Of a stretch of DNA of 64,000 nucleotides, positions 49,694-58,279 are shown in pieces (positions within the stretch are counted from its first letter, which is position 1; each line of letters starts with the position of its first letter). Position numbers and translations under genes: made by a program. Location: positions 1 to 64,000 of the forward strand of contig JANWYT010000002.1 in assembly GCA_025055175.1 (NCBI GenBank). Reading direction: 5' to 3'. The notes beneath the pieces are model-generated. The model saw only the letters and a program-made list of their open reading frames with translations, made no database searches and had not been told where the DNA came from. The stretch comes from Anaerolineae bacterium (GTDB taxonomy: Bacteria > Chloroflexota > Anaerolineae > Aggregatilineales > Phototrophicaceae).

Positions 49694-50551
49694 TCAGGCG
49701 TCCAGCCAGGGGCGCACTTCGTCGGAAGTGAAGAAAGCTACCCCGCGCCGCGTGACGGCCAGCGCTGCCAGCCGCGCTGCCAGTGGCACGGCCAGAGCAA
49801 CGGCGCGAGCCAGATCATCGGATTGAGGCTGGCGCAGGTCGCTTAGCCAGCGCGGCAAACTAGCCAGCAGGGCAGTGGCAAACACGTCTCCTGCGCCGGT
49901 GGCGTCTACTTCTTGGACGGGATAGGCAGCGTAGGGGTAGGGCCGTCCTCGATCATAGACTACTCCGCCCTGTGCGCCATCGGTGACGATGAGCTGTTCG
50001 ACGATTTGGGCGTATTGTGCTTCTAGGTATGGATGGCCCTGGATGTCTTGCTTGCTGAGGACGACCAGACGTACCAGACGCAGAGCGCCTTCATCTAACC
50101 AGGGGCGAGGCATCACGCGGCCTGTTCTATCCCATTGGCGCAGCAGGCCCTGCGGCGTGAGCATGACTAGTGCGCGCGGAAAGGCGCTGGCAATTCGTGG
50201 GTCGAATTCGGCTACGAGCGGCGCCAGATGGACGGCAGGCGCTTCACACCAGGCAGCGGGCAAGTTGTCCAGGCTCAGCGGCTCAGCCAAGCGATGGACG
50301 ATCTGAACGCGGCCAATGGACGTGTAGCGATTCTCAAACGTTGTGGTGGATTGTGACGGCTGGATCACCAACTTGGCCAGGCTACGCAACGGCTCAACTA
50401 GCGGTTCATCAGGCGCACAGCTCGTCAGGATGCCGACGCGCCGTCCCAGTAAATGAGCGATAGGCGCAGAGTAGGCCACCGTGCCGCCCAGCGTGCGCCC
50501 TTCAGGGTGCAAATCGGCAGTGACGTGGCCCAGCAACAAATAGTCGATCAT
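49694..50551 (-). CDS. PfkB-family (ribokinase-like) sugar/nucleoside kinase
   Basis: 285 aa. The C-terminal DATGAGDVFATALL is the PfkB signature 2 with catalytic Asp and anion hole; GGTVAYSA near residue 23 is the substrate-binding N-terminal Gly pair. It is shorter than most ribokinases, having a reduced lid. It begins in the jag stop codon (ATGA). The phosphate acceptor is unknown; because psuG is elsewhere without a kinase partner, pseudouridine is one possibility. Confidence 0.85.
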   Translation of the reverse strand: MIDYLLLGHVTADLHPEGRTLGGTVAYSAPIAHLLGRRVGILTSCAPDEPLVEPLRSLAKLVIQPSQSTTTFENRYTSIGRVQIVHRLAEPLSLDNLPAAWCEAPAVHLAPLVAEFDPRIASAFPRALVMLTPQGLLRQWDRTGRVMPRPWLDEGALRLVRLVVLSKQDIQGHPYLEAQYAQIVEQLIVTDGAQGGVVYDRGRPYPYAAYPVQEVDATGAGDVFATALLASLPRWLSDLRQPQSDDLARAVALAVPLAARLAALAVTRRGVAFFTSDEVRPWLDA

Positions 50552-51591
50552 GAGGATGACTTGACAGGTGAGATAGTGACTTTGCGGGCGCTGCCTTCGC
50601 CAATGCTGCGCGTCTCCACGTCCTGGCGTTCGCGCAAGGTGAGATGGATAATGCGCCGCTCATGGGGCGGCATGGGTTCAAGGGTGACAGTGCGCCCTTG
50701 AGCGATGGCCTGATCGGCCATGCGGGTGGCCAACTGCTGAAGGCGTTGTGCGCGGTGCAACTTGTACTCGGCTACGTCGACGATGATGTTGACGCGGCGC
50801 TGTAAGCGACGGCTGAGCATGAGGCGCAGCAAATATTGAATGGAAGCCAGACTTTCGCCGCGTCGCGCAGCCAGGCTTTGCACCTCTGGCCCAGTGATGT
50901 TGAGAACCCAGTGCATATCTTCGTCCGCACGAGTTGACTCGGCGCGGTGTAGCGTGATTTGGACGTCGTAATAACCCATCTTGTCTAGCAGTTCTAGCAA
51001 GACTTGTTTGCCAACGCGCACGTCTTCGTCGGCATCTTCATCGGCTACTGTGTTGGCGCTAGGGACAGTGCTGAAATCGTCGTCATCTGGGTAGTCGTAT
51101 TCGAACGCCGAGGCACTGCGTCCGCCGCCCTGACGCGGTTTGCTGCTCCTCTCTCCACGCTCACCGCGCTCAGTGCGCTCGCTGCGTCCTCGTCCGCCGC
51201 GCCGCCGCCTGCGCTTACGACCTGTGCTGGCAGCCCTCTCGTCGGATGTAGAAGCAGAGGCCGCGTTAGCTTCACTAGCTTCCGCCCCGTCGGCGTCACC
51301 CTGCGCGTTCTCGGTCTTCGAAGTTGCTTCTGTCTTAGCCCTGTTGGACTTGCTGCGAGCAGGCTTAGATGGTGCTGCTGGAGCAGACGGTGGCGCTTCT
51401 TTGGGTGGCTCTGGTCGCCTGCCGATGAAGATCAGGCGCACGCGCGCTGGACGCGCACCAATGCCCAGGAAACCGCGACTCGGCTCTTCTAGGACTTCGA
51501 CCATGACATCGTCAGGGCCGCAATTGAGTTCGCGTAAGCCTGCTTGGATGGCAGCTTCGACAGTTTCGGCTACCTTCTCAATCGATTCCAT
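50548..51591 (-). CDS. jag: Jag (KhpB/SpoIIIJ-associated) RNA-binding protein
   Basis: 347 aa. N-terminal Jag_N (1-55, EEPSRGFLGIGARPARV), a 140-residue low-complexity arm alternating Ala/Ser/Glu with Arg/Gly blocks, a KH domain (about 205-275) and C-terminal R3H (HERRIIHLTLRERQDVETRSIG). Jag partners KhpA in RNA binding linked to elongation of the cell. The spacer is longer than usual. Its position after yidC is the conserved one. Confidence 0.93.
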   Translation of the reverse strand: MESIEKVAETVEAAIQAGLRELNCGPDDVMVEVLEEPSRGFLGIGARPARVRLIFIGRRPEPPKEAPPSAPAAPSKPARSKSNRAKTEATSKTENAQGDADGAEASEANAASASTSDERAASTGRKRRRRRGGRGRSERTERGERGERSSKPRQGGGRSASAFEYDYPDDDDFSTVPSANTVADEDADEDVRVGKQVLLELLDKMGYYDVQITLHRAESTRADEDMHWVLNITGPEVQSLAARRGESLASIQYLLRLMLSRRLQRRVNIIVDVAEYKLHRAQRLQQLATRMADQAIAQGRTVTLEPMPPHERRIIHLTLRERQDVETRSIGEGSARKVTISPVKSSS

Positions 51592-51623
51592 AGGTCTTCC
51601 TCAAACGATAGTAGTGAGCAGAC

Positions 51624-51651
51624 GAGGCGGGAACGCTGTGCGCACCGCCTC
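51624..51651 (-). other. Hairpin in the yidC-jag gap
   Basis: GAGGCGG and CCGCCTC (51624-51630 and 51645-51651) can form a 7-bp stem with a 14-base loop in the 96-base gap between yidC and jag. It has no U-tract, so an RNA-processing or attenuation element is as likely as a terminator. Confidence 0.35.
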
Positions 51652-51687
51652 ATCGCCATGATTATCTAGTTGGTGAACAGGCGAACA

Positions 51688-52602
51688 TCACCGCCTGACC
51701 TTTTTGGGCTTTGCCCCGGCGTAAATCTTGGCTGTGGGCTTGGATGAAGTCCCGCTGCTGGGCGCTGGTGCGGTCTTAGCGCTGGGTTTGGGGCTGCTCG
51801 GTCGGGTGGTTGCCGGCGCAGGCTCATCTTTCTCGATCGGCTTGACTTTGACGCCTGGGCCTGACCCAAATACGCGATCAATCAGTTTTTTGCCCTGCGG
51901 GCTGTATTGTAAGATGCCCAAAACATTGCCGACGATGAAGTAGATTGACAAGCCCACTGAGAACGATAGCGCAAACATGCCAAACATGATGGGCATGATA
52001 GTCGTCATAGAGCGAGTCATGGCAGCGGCCTGGTCGTTGGGATCGACGTTGCTCATGTTGGGCATGGCCATTTTGGACTGGAAATAGGTGGTGGCCATCA
52101 CCAAGACAGGTAAGACTAGCGCATAGATGGGATTAGTAGGTGGCGCTGGTGGCTGCGTCAAGTCCATGCCCAGCCACATGTTTTGCAACGGGATGAGGCC
52201 ATCTAAGCCGGGGATAATCAGGCGCTCAGACAGGTCAACGAGCTGATAGGGCGTGGCTGCTAGAGCGAAATAGATGGCCTGATACAGGGCGATAATGATG
52301 GGAAACTGGATCAGCAAGGGCAAACACCCGCCAAAAGGGTTGACGCCGGCTTCGCGGTAGAGTTCCATTTGGGCCTGGGCCAACTTCTCGCGGTCGTCCT
52401 TGTACTTCTCTTGCAGCTTCTTGAGCTGTGGTTGGAGTTCTTGCATTCTGGCGGCGGACTGCTGCTGACGCACCATCAGCGGCAGCGTCAGGACGCGGAT
52501 GAGGGCTGTGAAGATGACGATGGCCAAGACGATGTTGTTGTTGAGGACAGCGTAGAGCCAGGTCAGGATGGTGACGAACGGATTGATGATTAAGTCCCAC
52601 AT
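51688..52602 (-). CDS. yidC: Membrane protein insertase YidC/Oxa1
   Basis: 304 aa, the short Gram-positive-like form without the large periplasmic domain. Five membrane helices; the hydrophilic-groove Arg is in TALIRVLTLPL, and GGCLPLLIQFPIIIALY is the conserved third-helix region. The C-terminal 55 residues are Pro/Lys/Ser-rich and basic, suited to ribosome contact. It inserts proteins with or without SecYEG. Confidence 0.95.
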   Translation of the reverse strand: MWDLIINPFVTILTWLYAVLNNNIVLAIVIFTALIRVLTLPLMVRQQQSAARMQELQPQLKKLQEKYKDDREKLAQAQMELYREAGVNPFGGCLPLLIQFPIIIALYQAIYFALAATPYQLVDLSERLIIPGLDGLIPLQNMWLGMDLTQPPAPPTNPIYALVLPVLVMATTYFQSKMAMPNMSNVDPNDQAAAMTRSMTTIMPIMFGMFALSFSVGLSIYFIVGNVLGILQYSPQGKKLIDRVFGSGPGVKVKPIEKDEPAPATTRPSSPKPSAKTAPAPSSGTSSKPTAKIYAGAKPKKVRR

Positions 52603-52624
52603 CGTAAGGTATGCCTCAGCTCAA

Positions 52625-53809
52625 CTAACGACCATAAACCCAGGCGGCACGTCCATTCTCGACGGTGAAGGCTGCCAACAACTTGCCTATATCGGTAGTG
52701 CTGACGATCACCAGGTCTTCTGGGACGCCGCGCTGCGGGTTGGCAGGGACATACAGAATGTCCGAAAGAATCTCGGGGCGATCAGCAATTTCGCGACTGA
52801 ACAGCGTCGCGCCATCGCGCCGATCCAACCAGTAGACTAGGCCATCGCGCGCGGCCACGATGACGTAGCGCTCTGTGACGACGGGGGCAGGGCGAATGCC
52901 GCGCGGAGAAGGGTTGACGCTCCAGATGGCGGTCATCGTCTCTGGATTGATGGCATGGACGCCGCCGCTCAGGTCAGAGAGGTAAAGCAGGCCGTCGTAC
53001 AGAGTTGGCGTACTCCAAATCCAGTTCTTGGCCTTGTAGCGGCCTACGATTTGGCCTTGTAGGTTGATCTTGAACAGCATGTGAGAATAACTACCGATAT
53101 AGAGGTGGCCATTGTACAACAGTGGGGCAGCGCCAGGTAAACCTTCCAGGTCAACGGGCTTCTCCCAGATAGGCTGGCCTGTCTCAGCGTCCAGGGCATG
53201 TAAGAGATGATTGATGGTCGCCACGTACAAAATGCCATCGGCCAAGACGGGTGCGGCCCAAATGCCTGCATCTGTGCTGTAAACCCACTTTTGGCGCAGA
53301 GTCTGACGGTCTAGGGCTACTACGTCGCGCAGCTTCAGCCCTAGATAGATGGTCGTGTCATCGTAGGCCGCATTGGCAATGACGGGGCCGCTGAGCGGCG
53401 TGCCGACGACAGTATCCAGGCGTGCTGTAGGCAAGTCGACCTTCAGCACACGGTTGTTGTAGGACGGCAAGATCATGGTCGTGGTATCACCGGCTTGGTT
53501 GAGGACAGCCTGTGTGAAGAACTGAGCGTTCTCGGCGTTGTGACCATCGATGAACCACAGGCGTGGGTTGCCGCTGTCGTCAATGCGTATCTGCCCGTCA
53601 GCGCTTTGCAAGCGCGTGGCAGCGCCAGTGTCGGCGTCGACCATAGACAGGATATTGTTGTAGGCGACCAAGATACGATCCTGTCCATAGAGCGTGATGA
53701 CCTGAGTAGCTGACCAGCTGACGCCAATGCGCGTACCTACGCAACCTGTCACCATCAGGCTGAGCAGGATCATCCATGTGATGAAAGACCACCTTTGAGA
53801 GGGCTTCAA
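52625..53809 (-). CDS. PQQ-like beta-propeller lipoprotein
   Basis: 394 aa. Signal with lipobox VTGC (Cys23), then repeated propeller blades such as LYVATINHLLHALDAETGQP and LYIGSYSHMLFKINLQG, typical of PQQ_2/BamB-like eight-bladed folds. It sits between yidD and yidC with gaps of 3 and 22 bases, so it is part of that transcript. A scaffold role in surface-protein assembly is an inference from position only. Confidence 0.85.
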   Translation of the reverse strand: MKPSQRWSFITWMILLSLMVTGCVGTRIGVSWSATQVITLYGQDRILVAYNNILSMVDADTGAATRLQSADGQIRIDDSGNPRLWFIDGHNAENAQFFTQAVLNQAGDTTTMILPSYNNRVLKVDLPTARLDTVVGTPLSGPVIANAAYDDTTIYLGLKLRDVVALDRQTLRQKWVYSTDAGIWAAPVLADGILYVATINHLLHALDAETGQPIWEKPVDLEGLPGAAPLLYNGHLYIGSYSHMLFKINLQGQIVGRYKAKNWIWSTPTLYDGLLYLSDLSGGVHAINPETMTAIWSVNPSPRGIRPAPVVTERYVIVAARDGLVYWLDRRDGATLFSREIADRPEILSDILYVPANPQRGVPEDLVIVSTTDIGKLLAAFTVENGRAAWVYGR

Positions 53810-53812
53810 ACC

Positions 53813-54055
53813 TCACTCCTTCGTCTTCTGGACTTTAGGCGGCACGGGATCATAGCCGCCGGGGTACATAGGCTGACAGCGCCAAATGCGCCATAGGCCC
53901 AGGCGCAGGCCTTTCAGCAGCCCATGAACTTCGATAGCTTCGTACATGTATTCGGAACAAGTGGGGGTGAAACGACAGGCCGAGGGCAGCACGGGGGAGA
54001 TGAAGCGCTTGTAAAAGCGGATGAGCTTGAGCGCTAGCCATTTCAGGGGGTTCAT
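53813..54055 (-). CDS. yidD: Membrane protein insertion efficiency factor YidD
   Basis: 80 aa. [22 protein letters not shown] with the paired Cys and the [14 protein letters not shown] end are diagnostic. It has an N-terminal amphipathic helix and assists YidC. Start at the second Met (54055). It lies 6 bases after rnpA, the usual order. Confidence 0.96.
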   Translation of the reverse strand: MNPLKWLALKLIRFYKRFISPVLPSACRFTPTCSEYMYEAIEVHGLLKGLRLGLWRIWRCQPMYPGGYDPVPPKVQKTKE

Positions 54056-54061
54056 CATGGG

Positions 54062-54406
54062 TCAGTCACCAGACTTGAGCAGACGGGCTTGCTGGAGAAG
54101 AGCAACGAGGGCTGAGCTGAGTTGGTCGTAAGGCTGGTGCGCGACAGGCTGTCGGACGACAAGCACAAGGTCGTATCCCTGGACTAAACGCGGATGGAGG
54201 TGGCGCAGGGCTTCGCGTAGACGTCGGCGCGTGCGGTTGCGCACGACAGCGCTGCCCAGACGTTTGGTGACGATGATACCATAGCGGTTGTGAGGCAAGC
54301 CGTTGGCAGCGCGTCCCAGGGCAAACCAGAGGTGGTTGACGGTTTGCCCCGTCTGCCGCACGCGCGCAAAGTCTTCGCGGCGGCACAAGCGCCATTGGCG
54401 TCGCAC
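54062..54406 (-). CDS. rnpA: Ribonuclease P protein component
   Basis: 114 aa with the RNR motif as RNRTRRRLREALR. It binds the catalytic RNA and pre-tRNA leaders. GTG start at 54406, 16 bases after the rpmH stop, with AGAAAG upstream. The RNase P RNA gene is not in the window. Confidence 0.94.
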   Translation of the reverse strand: MRRQWRLCRREDFARVRQTGQTVNHLWFALGRAANGLPHNRYGIIVTKRLGSAVVRNRTRRRLREALRHLHPRLVQGYDLVLVVRQPVAHQPYDQLSSALVALLQQARLLKSGD

Positions 54407-54422
54407 GGCACAACGCTTTCTC

Positions 54423-54602
54423 TCAAGAAGCGTTCCAGTTCACCTTCTTGACGTGGCTTGGCGTCACCGTCAGTCGGTGGCGTCCTTTAGCGCGGCGCGC
54501 TTTCAAGACGCGGCGACCGCCTTTGGTCTCCATGCGCGCTCTGAAGCCATGCACTCGCTTGCGGCGACGCACCTTTGGCTGCCATGTGCGTTTCGTGGAC
54601 AT
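54423..54602 (-). CDS. rpmH: 50S ribosomal protein L34
   Basis: 59 aa, extended at the C-terminus compared with the usual 44-47. It reads [20 protein letters not shown], then the conserved [21 protein letters not shown], and ends [10 protein letters not shown]. It is preceded by GAGGAAAAG at a suitable distance and by a strong promoter. It heads the rpmH-rnpA-yidD-yidC-jag cluster. Confidence 0.96.
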   Translation of the reverse strand: MSTKRTWQPKVRRRKRVHGFRARMETKGGRRVLKARRAKGRHRLTVTPSHVKKVNWNAS

Positions 54603-54648
54603 CTCTTTTCCTCATTGGCCTGTGGTTGAAGCGAGATAACGAGGCGAA

Positions 54649-54678
54649 AGTATACCTTAGAGAACTGGCAAGGGTCAA
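54649..54678 (-). promoter_or_regulatory. Promoter of the rpmH-rnpA-yidC cluster
   Basis: On the minus strand TTGACC (54678-54673), 18 bases, TATACT (54654-54649), with a leader of about 40 bases before rpmH. Confidence 0.7.
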
Positions 54679-54703
54679 CCCATGCTTAGCTAATGGCCTG
54701 TGT

Positions 54704-54709
54704 TATACT
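54704..54709 (+). promoter_or_regulatory. Possible -10 for the three-gene operon
   Basis: TATACT on the plus strand, 48 bases before the 517-residue gene. The -35 is not clear. It lies back-to-back with the rpmH promoter. Confidence 0.35.
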
Positions 54710-54757
54710 CATAGCTTGATTCGTCCCTGTGATTGCTCTCAAGCAAGGAGGAAGTTG

Positions 54758-56311
54758 ATGCCCCTCATGCCTAGCACCCCGCCTTTGCCCACCAGTGCCG
54801 AAATCGACGCCATCACCAATCTGCTGCTGGAGCGGGAAACGCCGATGACGACGGCGGAACTGGCGCACTGGTTGATCGAGACGCGCCTAGAGAGCGAACG
54901 CCAGGCCTTGCAAACCCGCTATCAGAACATCAAAGTTTATGATCCGGCTGAGGCGTACAACATCGGGGATCGTCTGACTTTCTCCAAGATGGACTATGCT
55001 CTGGCCACCGTATCGGCGCTGCGGCCTGGCAACAATCCTGATTACGGCGATTTTGAGGTCATCAGCGTAGAATTCGATGAACCGTTGTACAACGGCGCGC
55101 GCGGCGTGCGCGACTTCGCCGCGCGTCTGGCTCAACCCCACGCTTTGAACGGCGCGCCTGCTCAAGCGCCCCAGCTCAGCCAGTTCAGTGCCGAGGATGT
55201 CTTGAAGGCTCACCCTCATTTCATCAAGGAGCTGGAGGCGACTCTCAGCGCTAGCAAAGACCTGCGCCGCGTAGCTGGTTATTGGTTTCCCCAGGAACTC
55301 GTCATACCGGTAGACATCGGCATGTTGCACTTGGCTGAAGCTGTTTTAGATGTCAGCGGTGATAAGCCCATGACCACCCAGGAAATCATCGAACAGATTG
55401 GCGGGCTGGGCAATGCCCCGATGAGTCTGCAAGTCTTTTCAATGAACGTTGCTATGAGCCAGGACAAACGCTTCGATGAAGTCGGCCCACTGGGCCAGGT
55501 GTTGTGGTATCTGCACCGCCAGCAGCCAGAAGCCGTGCGTCGTCCACCCGTCTGGTTGCAACATCGCGCCATCGACTTTGACCCTTCTTTGCTCTCGCCG
55601 GCTATGCGCGAACTGGAGATGGAACTCAATGACGAACTCAGCAAGCTACCGCCGATAGAAGAAGACTTGGAGGAAGCTTCGTTGTACCTGATCTATCCTC
55701 ACCGCCGAGCGGGTACGCTGCCCATCAACCGCGCGACGCGGCAGATTGTACCGACGGCGCGTACTCCGCGCATTTTTGTGGAGATTGTCGACGATGTGAA
55801 CCATACCCGCTTCCCTGGTTGGGTTGTCCATGAACATCAATACGTCTACGGCCTGCTGGATTACTACACACAAAATCGTCTGTCGATTGGCACGCGCCTT
55901 TACCTGCGCAGAGGGGAACACCCTGGTCAATTGCGTCTGCGCTACGACGCCTACAAGCCTCGGCGTGAATTTATTCCTGTTGTTCAGGCCACCCGCGATC
56001 AGCTCACCCTCACGCAAACGCAGCGTCCAATCGGTGCAGAGTACGACATGCAGCTCATCGTGGGCATCGACAACCTGGAGGCGACTGATGAGCTGACGCG
56101 CGTCTTCCAAAACAAGAACCTGGCTACCATCCTCAAAGCCATCATCGCCGAGGCTGGTAAGTTCTCGCCTCAGGGGACTGTTCATGCCAAGACGATTTAC
56201 AGCTTGGCCAACGTCTTTCGCCGCGTGCCGCCCGGCCTGGTGTTCGCTACGCTGGCGGCTAACCCCGATTTCCATGCCATCGGCGATGTCTTGTGGAAAT
56301 TGAACGAATGA
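54758..56311 (+). CDS. Large protein with HARE-HTH/RNA-polymerase-delta-like winged helices
   Basis: 517 aa from the ATG at 54758 (AAGGAGG six bases upstream). Three segments resemble the HARE-HTH fold of RNA polymerase delta: PMTTAELAHWLIE (about 28), PMTTQEIIEQIGG ... RFDEVGPLGQVLWYL (about 205-255) and the C-terminal VHAKTIYSLANVFRR ... FHAIGDVLWKL. The middle (about 270-430) is rich in beta strands (PRIFVEIVDDVNH). No catalytic motif is seen. Followed at 15 and 6 bases by two more unrecognised genes. DNA binding or transcription control is inference from the fold resemblance. Confidence 0.7.
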   Translation: MPLMPSTPPLPTSAEIDAITNLLLERETPMTTAELAHWLIETRLESERQALQTRYQNIKVYDPAEAYNIGDRLTFSKMDYALATVSALRPGNNPDYGDFEVISVEFDEPLYNGARGVRDFAARLAQPHALNGAPAQAPQLSQFSAEDVLKAHPHFIKELEATLSASKDLRRVAGYWFPQELVIPVDIGMLHLAEAVLDVSGDKPMTTQEIIEQIGGLGNAPMSLQVFSMNVAMSQDKRFDEVGPLGQVLWYLHRQQPEAVRRPPVWLQHRAIDFDPSLLSPAMRELEMELNDELSKLPPIEEDLEEASLYLIYPHRRAGTLPINRATRQIVPTARTPRIFVEIVDDVNHTRFPGWVVHEHQYVYGLLDYYTQNRLSIGTRLYLRRGEHPGQLRLRYDAYKPRREFIPVVQATRDQLTLTQTQRPIGAEYDMQLIVGIDNLEATDELTRVFQNKNLATILKAIIAEAGKFSPQGTVHAKTIYSLANVFRRVPPGLVFATLAANPDFHAIGDVLWKLNE

Positions 56312-56326
56312 GAAAGGCCGACGAAC

Positions 56327-56791
56327 ATGCAACCCCTGCCCGGTAAACCCAGCAACCTGGTGAAGCCCACCCTAGACACCAAATTTCATATTGATTATGA
56401 ATGGTGGGAACAGCGGGCCGACGAAGATTATCGCAGCTACTTGCTGACGCATCTACCACCTGAAAAGCGCGCTTTGTTCAGCGCTCATGATGAGCAACGC
56501 GTCGTCGATTACATCCATCCGGAGACGGGGGAAGTCTTTCAACTGGACGAACTAGGTCTGGCTATTCAGCAGGCTGCCAAACAGCCCGACTTTATTAATC
56601 CTCAAACGTCGCTAGTGGACAGTGTGTTTCGCGTCTTCTTAGCCAACGGCAATTTGCCGCGTACCCCGCGCGAACTGGCTCAGGACACAGGACGCGACGC
56701 TAACACCATCCTCAAGACCCTGGGCGGCATGAAAGTCTACAAGGGCCTGCGCCCCCTGATCGTCAACCCTGAAGCTGAGAAAGAAGAATGA
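56327..56791 (+). CDS. Hypothetical protein with probable C-terminal winged helix
   Basis: 154 aa. The first third is rich in Trp/Tyr/Arg (DYEWWEQRADEDYRSYLL), and the C-terminal 60 residues (TPRELAQDTGRDANTILKTL) look like a helix-turn-helix with the last strand KGLRPLI. AAAGG precedes ATG by nine bases. It is the middle gene of a tightly spaced set of three; I know no family for it. Confidence 0.65.
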   Translation: MQPLPGKPSNLVKPTLDTKFHIDYEWWEQRADEDYRSYLLTHLPPEKRALFSAHDEQRVVDYIHPETGEVFQLDELGLAIQQAAKQPDFINPQTSLVDSVFRVFLANGNLPRTPRELAQDTGRDANTILKTLGGMKVYKGLRPLIVNPEAEKEE

Positions 56792-56797
56792 ACCATC

Positions 56798-57211
56798 ATG
56801 GGACGAGTGATTAACACCAACGAACCTGATAAGCGCCGCAAATACGAAATGCGCACCATCGCCGAAATTTTGCGTCGGATCAGCCAAAAGCCTGCCATAG
56901 ATGATGAGTCGAAGGATATGGCTTCGGCTATCGTCTTCAGCCTGCGCACGATTAGCGACACAGTAGAAGAATCGGTGCGCGCTTGGGAGAAACTGAATTA
57001 TTGGAAGAAAGCCGATGATTTCCAGGAGAAATGGTGGTGGGCTTCTGTCATGGGCAAGAAGATAGAAGAACTGATCCGTGCCGAACAGTGGGACGATCTG
57101 CCTGTCCAACTAATGAAGCTGTTGCCCTACTTTGCCGATATTGAAATCACCAAGTTCATGCGCGCCGAGAGCGAATGGCGTGGTCGCTATGAAGCCTTGA
57201 TTGGCGAATGA
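56798..57211 (+). CDS. Hypothetical all-helical protein
   Basis: 137 aa, strongly helical by composition, with Lys/Glu-rich segments (TNEPDKRRKYEMRTIAEILR; KKADDFQEKWWWASVMGKKI). No membrane segment or known motif. It starts 6 bases after the previous gene, with no separate ribosome site beyond AGAAAGAAG in the preceding coding end, so translation is probably coupled. It stops 4 bases short of the convergent lipoprotein stop. Confidence 0.65.
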   Translation: MGRVINTNEPDKRRKYEMRTIAEILRRISQKPAIDDESKDMASAIVFSLRTISDTVEESVRAWEKLNYWKKADDFQEKWWWASVMGKKIEELIRAEQWDDLPVQLMKLLPYFADIEITKFMRAESEWRGRYEALIGE

Positions 57212-57215
57212 GCCA

Positions 57216-58178
57216 TCATGGCGTCGGCGGCGGCGGCAGAGGGACGGGCGTCGTTGGCGGAAAGGCGACGCCTGGTGAGAGCAGAGGCGATGAGCCAACA
57301 GGAGCGAGTGCGTTGGTGTTGGTGAACATTTGCCAGCTTGCACGGTTGGGAAACAGAGCGAAGACCACATTTCCGGGGGCGCTGACGAACACAGCGCCGT
57401 CGCTCGCCGTCTGAACTTGGACGCTGTAAGGTTGCTCCCATTCCAACGTGGCCCAGCCTATGCGGTTGCGGACGGCCTGATTCTCGCGCCACAGCAAGCC
57501 AAAGCCACGCCTCGGCTGCCACAAGTTGGGTGCAGGGGCGTTCATGAACTCGCTGCTGGATTCGTCCATGCCCTCTAGAAAGCCGTCGCGGTACACCTCC
57601 CAGCGCGGTTGAGCAGCATCGCTGTACATGACGTAGATTGCAGTCTGGTTACCTACCCAGACCATATAACCGTTCTGAAAGGATTGGTAAACCCCATTGC
57701 TGGCGCTGGGTGGGTTGAGCGGGCAGCTTGCTGGACGCGGGCTGAGGAAGAACCAGTTGCTCAGGCAGATTTCGTTGATGGGCGCAGCAACAGGCGCGAT
57801 GATTGGGATGATCTGGCTGGTGGGGAACAGCAGCGCGGTGGCAGTAGCCGTCGCCGTCGAGGTGGGTGTCAGCGTCGCAGTGGGTGTGTTAGTGAGGGTG
57901 GGCGTGGTAGTGGGGGTTTTGCTAGGCGGCAAAGTTGGTGTGACTAGCACGAAATCAGCTTCAATTGTCACCTGCTGCAAAGGGGAGATGATCTCCGGAG
58001 TGCGCAAGATAGTAGCCGTCACCGCCAGCGTAGGCAAATCCGCTGTTGCAGGTGGCAAAGTCACCTCGCGCACCAGGCGCGGCCCGCTGGCGTCGCTAGA
58101 GGGGCTGCTACAGGCAACGAAGATCATCATCGAGAAAGTCCAGGTCACTAGGACATGGAGATGTGCTGTACGTGTCAT
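57216..58178 (-). CDS. Lipoprotein with Thr/Pro linker, function unknown
   Basis: 320 aa. A lipobox IFVAC places Cys23 as the lipidated residue. A Thr/Pro-rich spacer (about 80-120) leads to a C-terminal domain of about 170 residues with many Trp/Phe (NWFFLSPRPASCPL, YQSFQNGYMVWVGNQTAIYV), then a Pro-rich end. The C-terminal part looks like a small beta-rich domain common in this kind of genome. Function unknown. Confidence 0.7.
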   Translation of the reverse strand: MTRTAHLHVLVTWTFSMMIFVACSSPSSDASGPRLVREVTLPPATADLPTLAVTATILRTPEIISPLQQVTIEADFVLVTPTLPPSKTPTTTPTLTNTPTATLTPTSTATATATALLFPTSQIIPIIAPVAAPINEICLSNWFFLSPRPASCPLNPPSASNGVYQSFQNGYMVWVGNQTAIYVMYSDAAQPRWEVYRDGFLEGMDESSSEFMNAPAPNLWQPRRGFGLLWRENQAVRNRIGWATLEWEQPYSVQVQTASDGAVFVSAPGNVVFALFPNRASWQMFTNTNALAPVGSSPLLSPGVAFPPTTPVPLPPPPTP

Positions 58179-58217
58179 GCGGCGCTTTCGCTAACTAATG
58201 ACGAGGTACAGCACCTC

Positions 58218-58245
58218 ATTCTAATGCGAAACAGCGAGTGCGCAA
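58218..58245 (-). promoter_or_regulatory. Promoter of the lipoprotein gene
   Basis: On the minus strand TTGCGC (58245-58240), 16 bases, TAGAAT (58223-58218). The transcript would begin with a short hairpin, GAGGT...ACCTC. Confidence 0.5.
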
Positions 58246-58279
58246 GCATTCGAGATAGGATTGTACTGCCTGTTTCCAA

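Noticed and set aside
53813-54760. Origin of replication near rpmH-rnpA
   Set aside because: This cluster often lies by dnaA/oriC, but there is no dnaA, no cluster of TTATCCACA-type boxes and no AT-rich unwinding region here.
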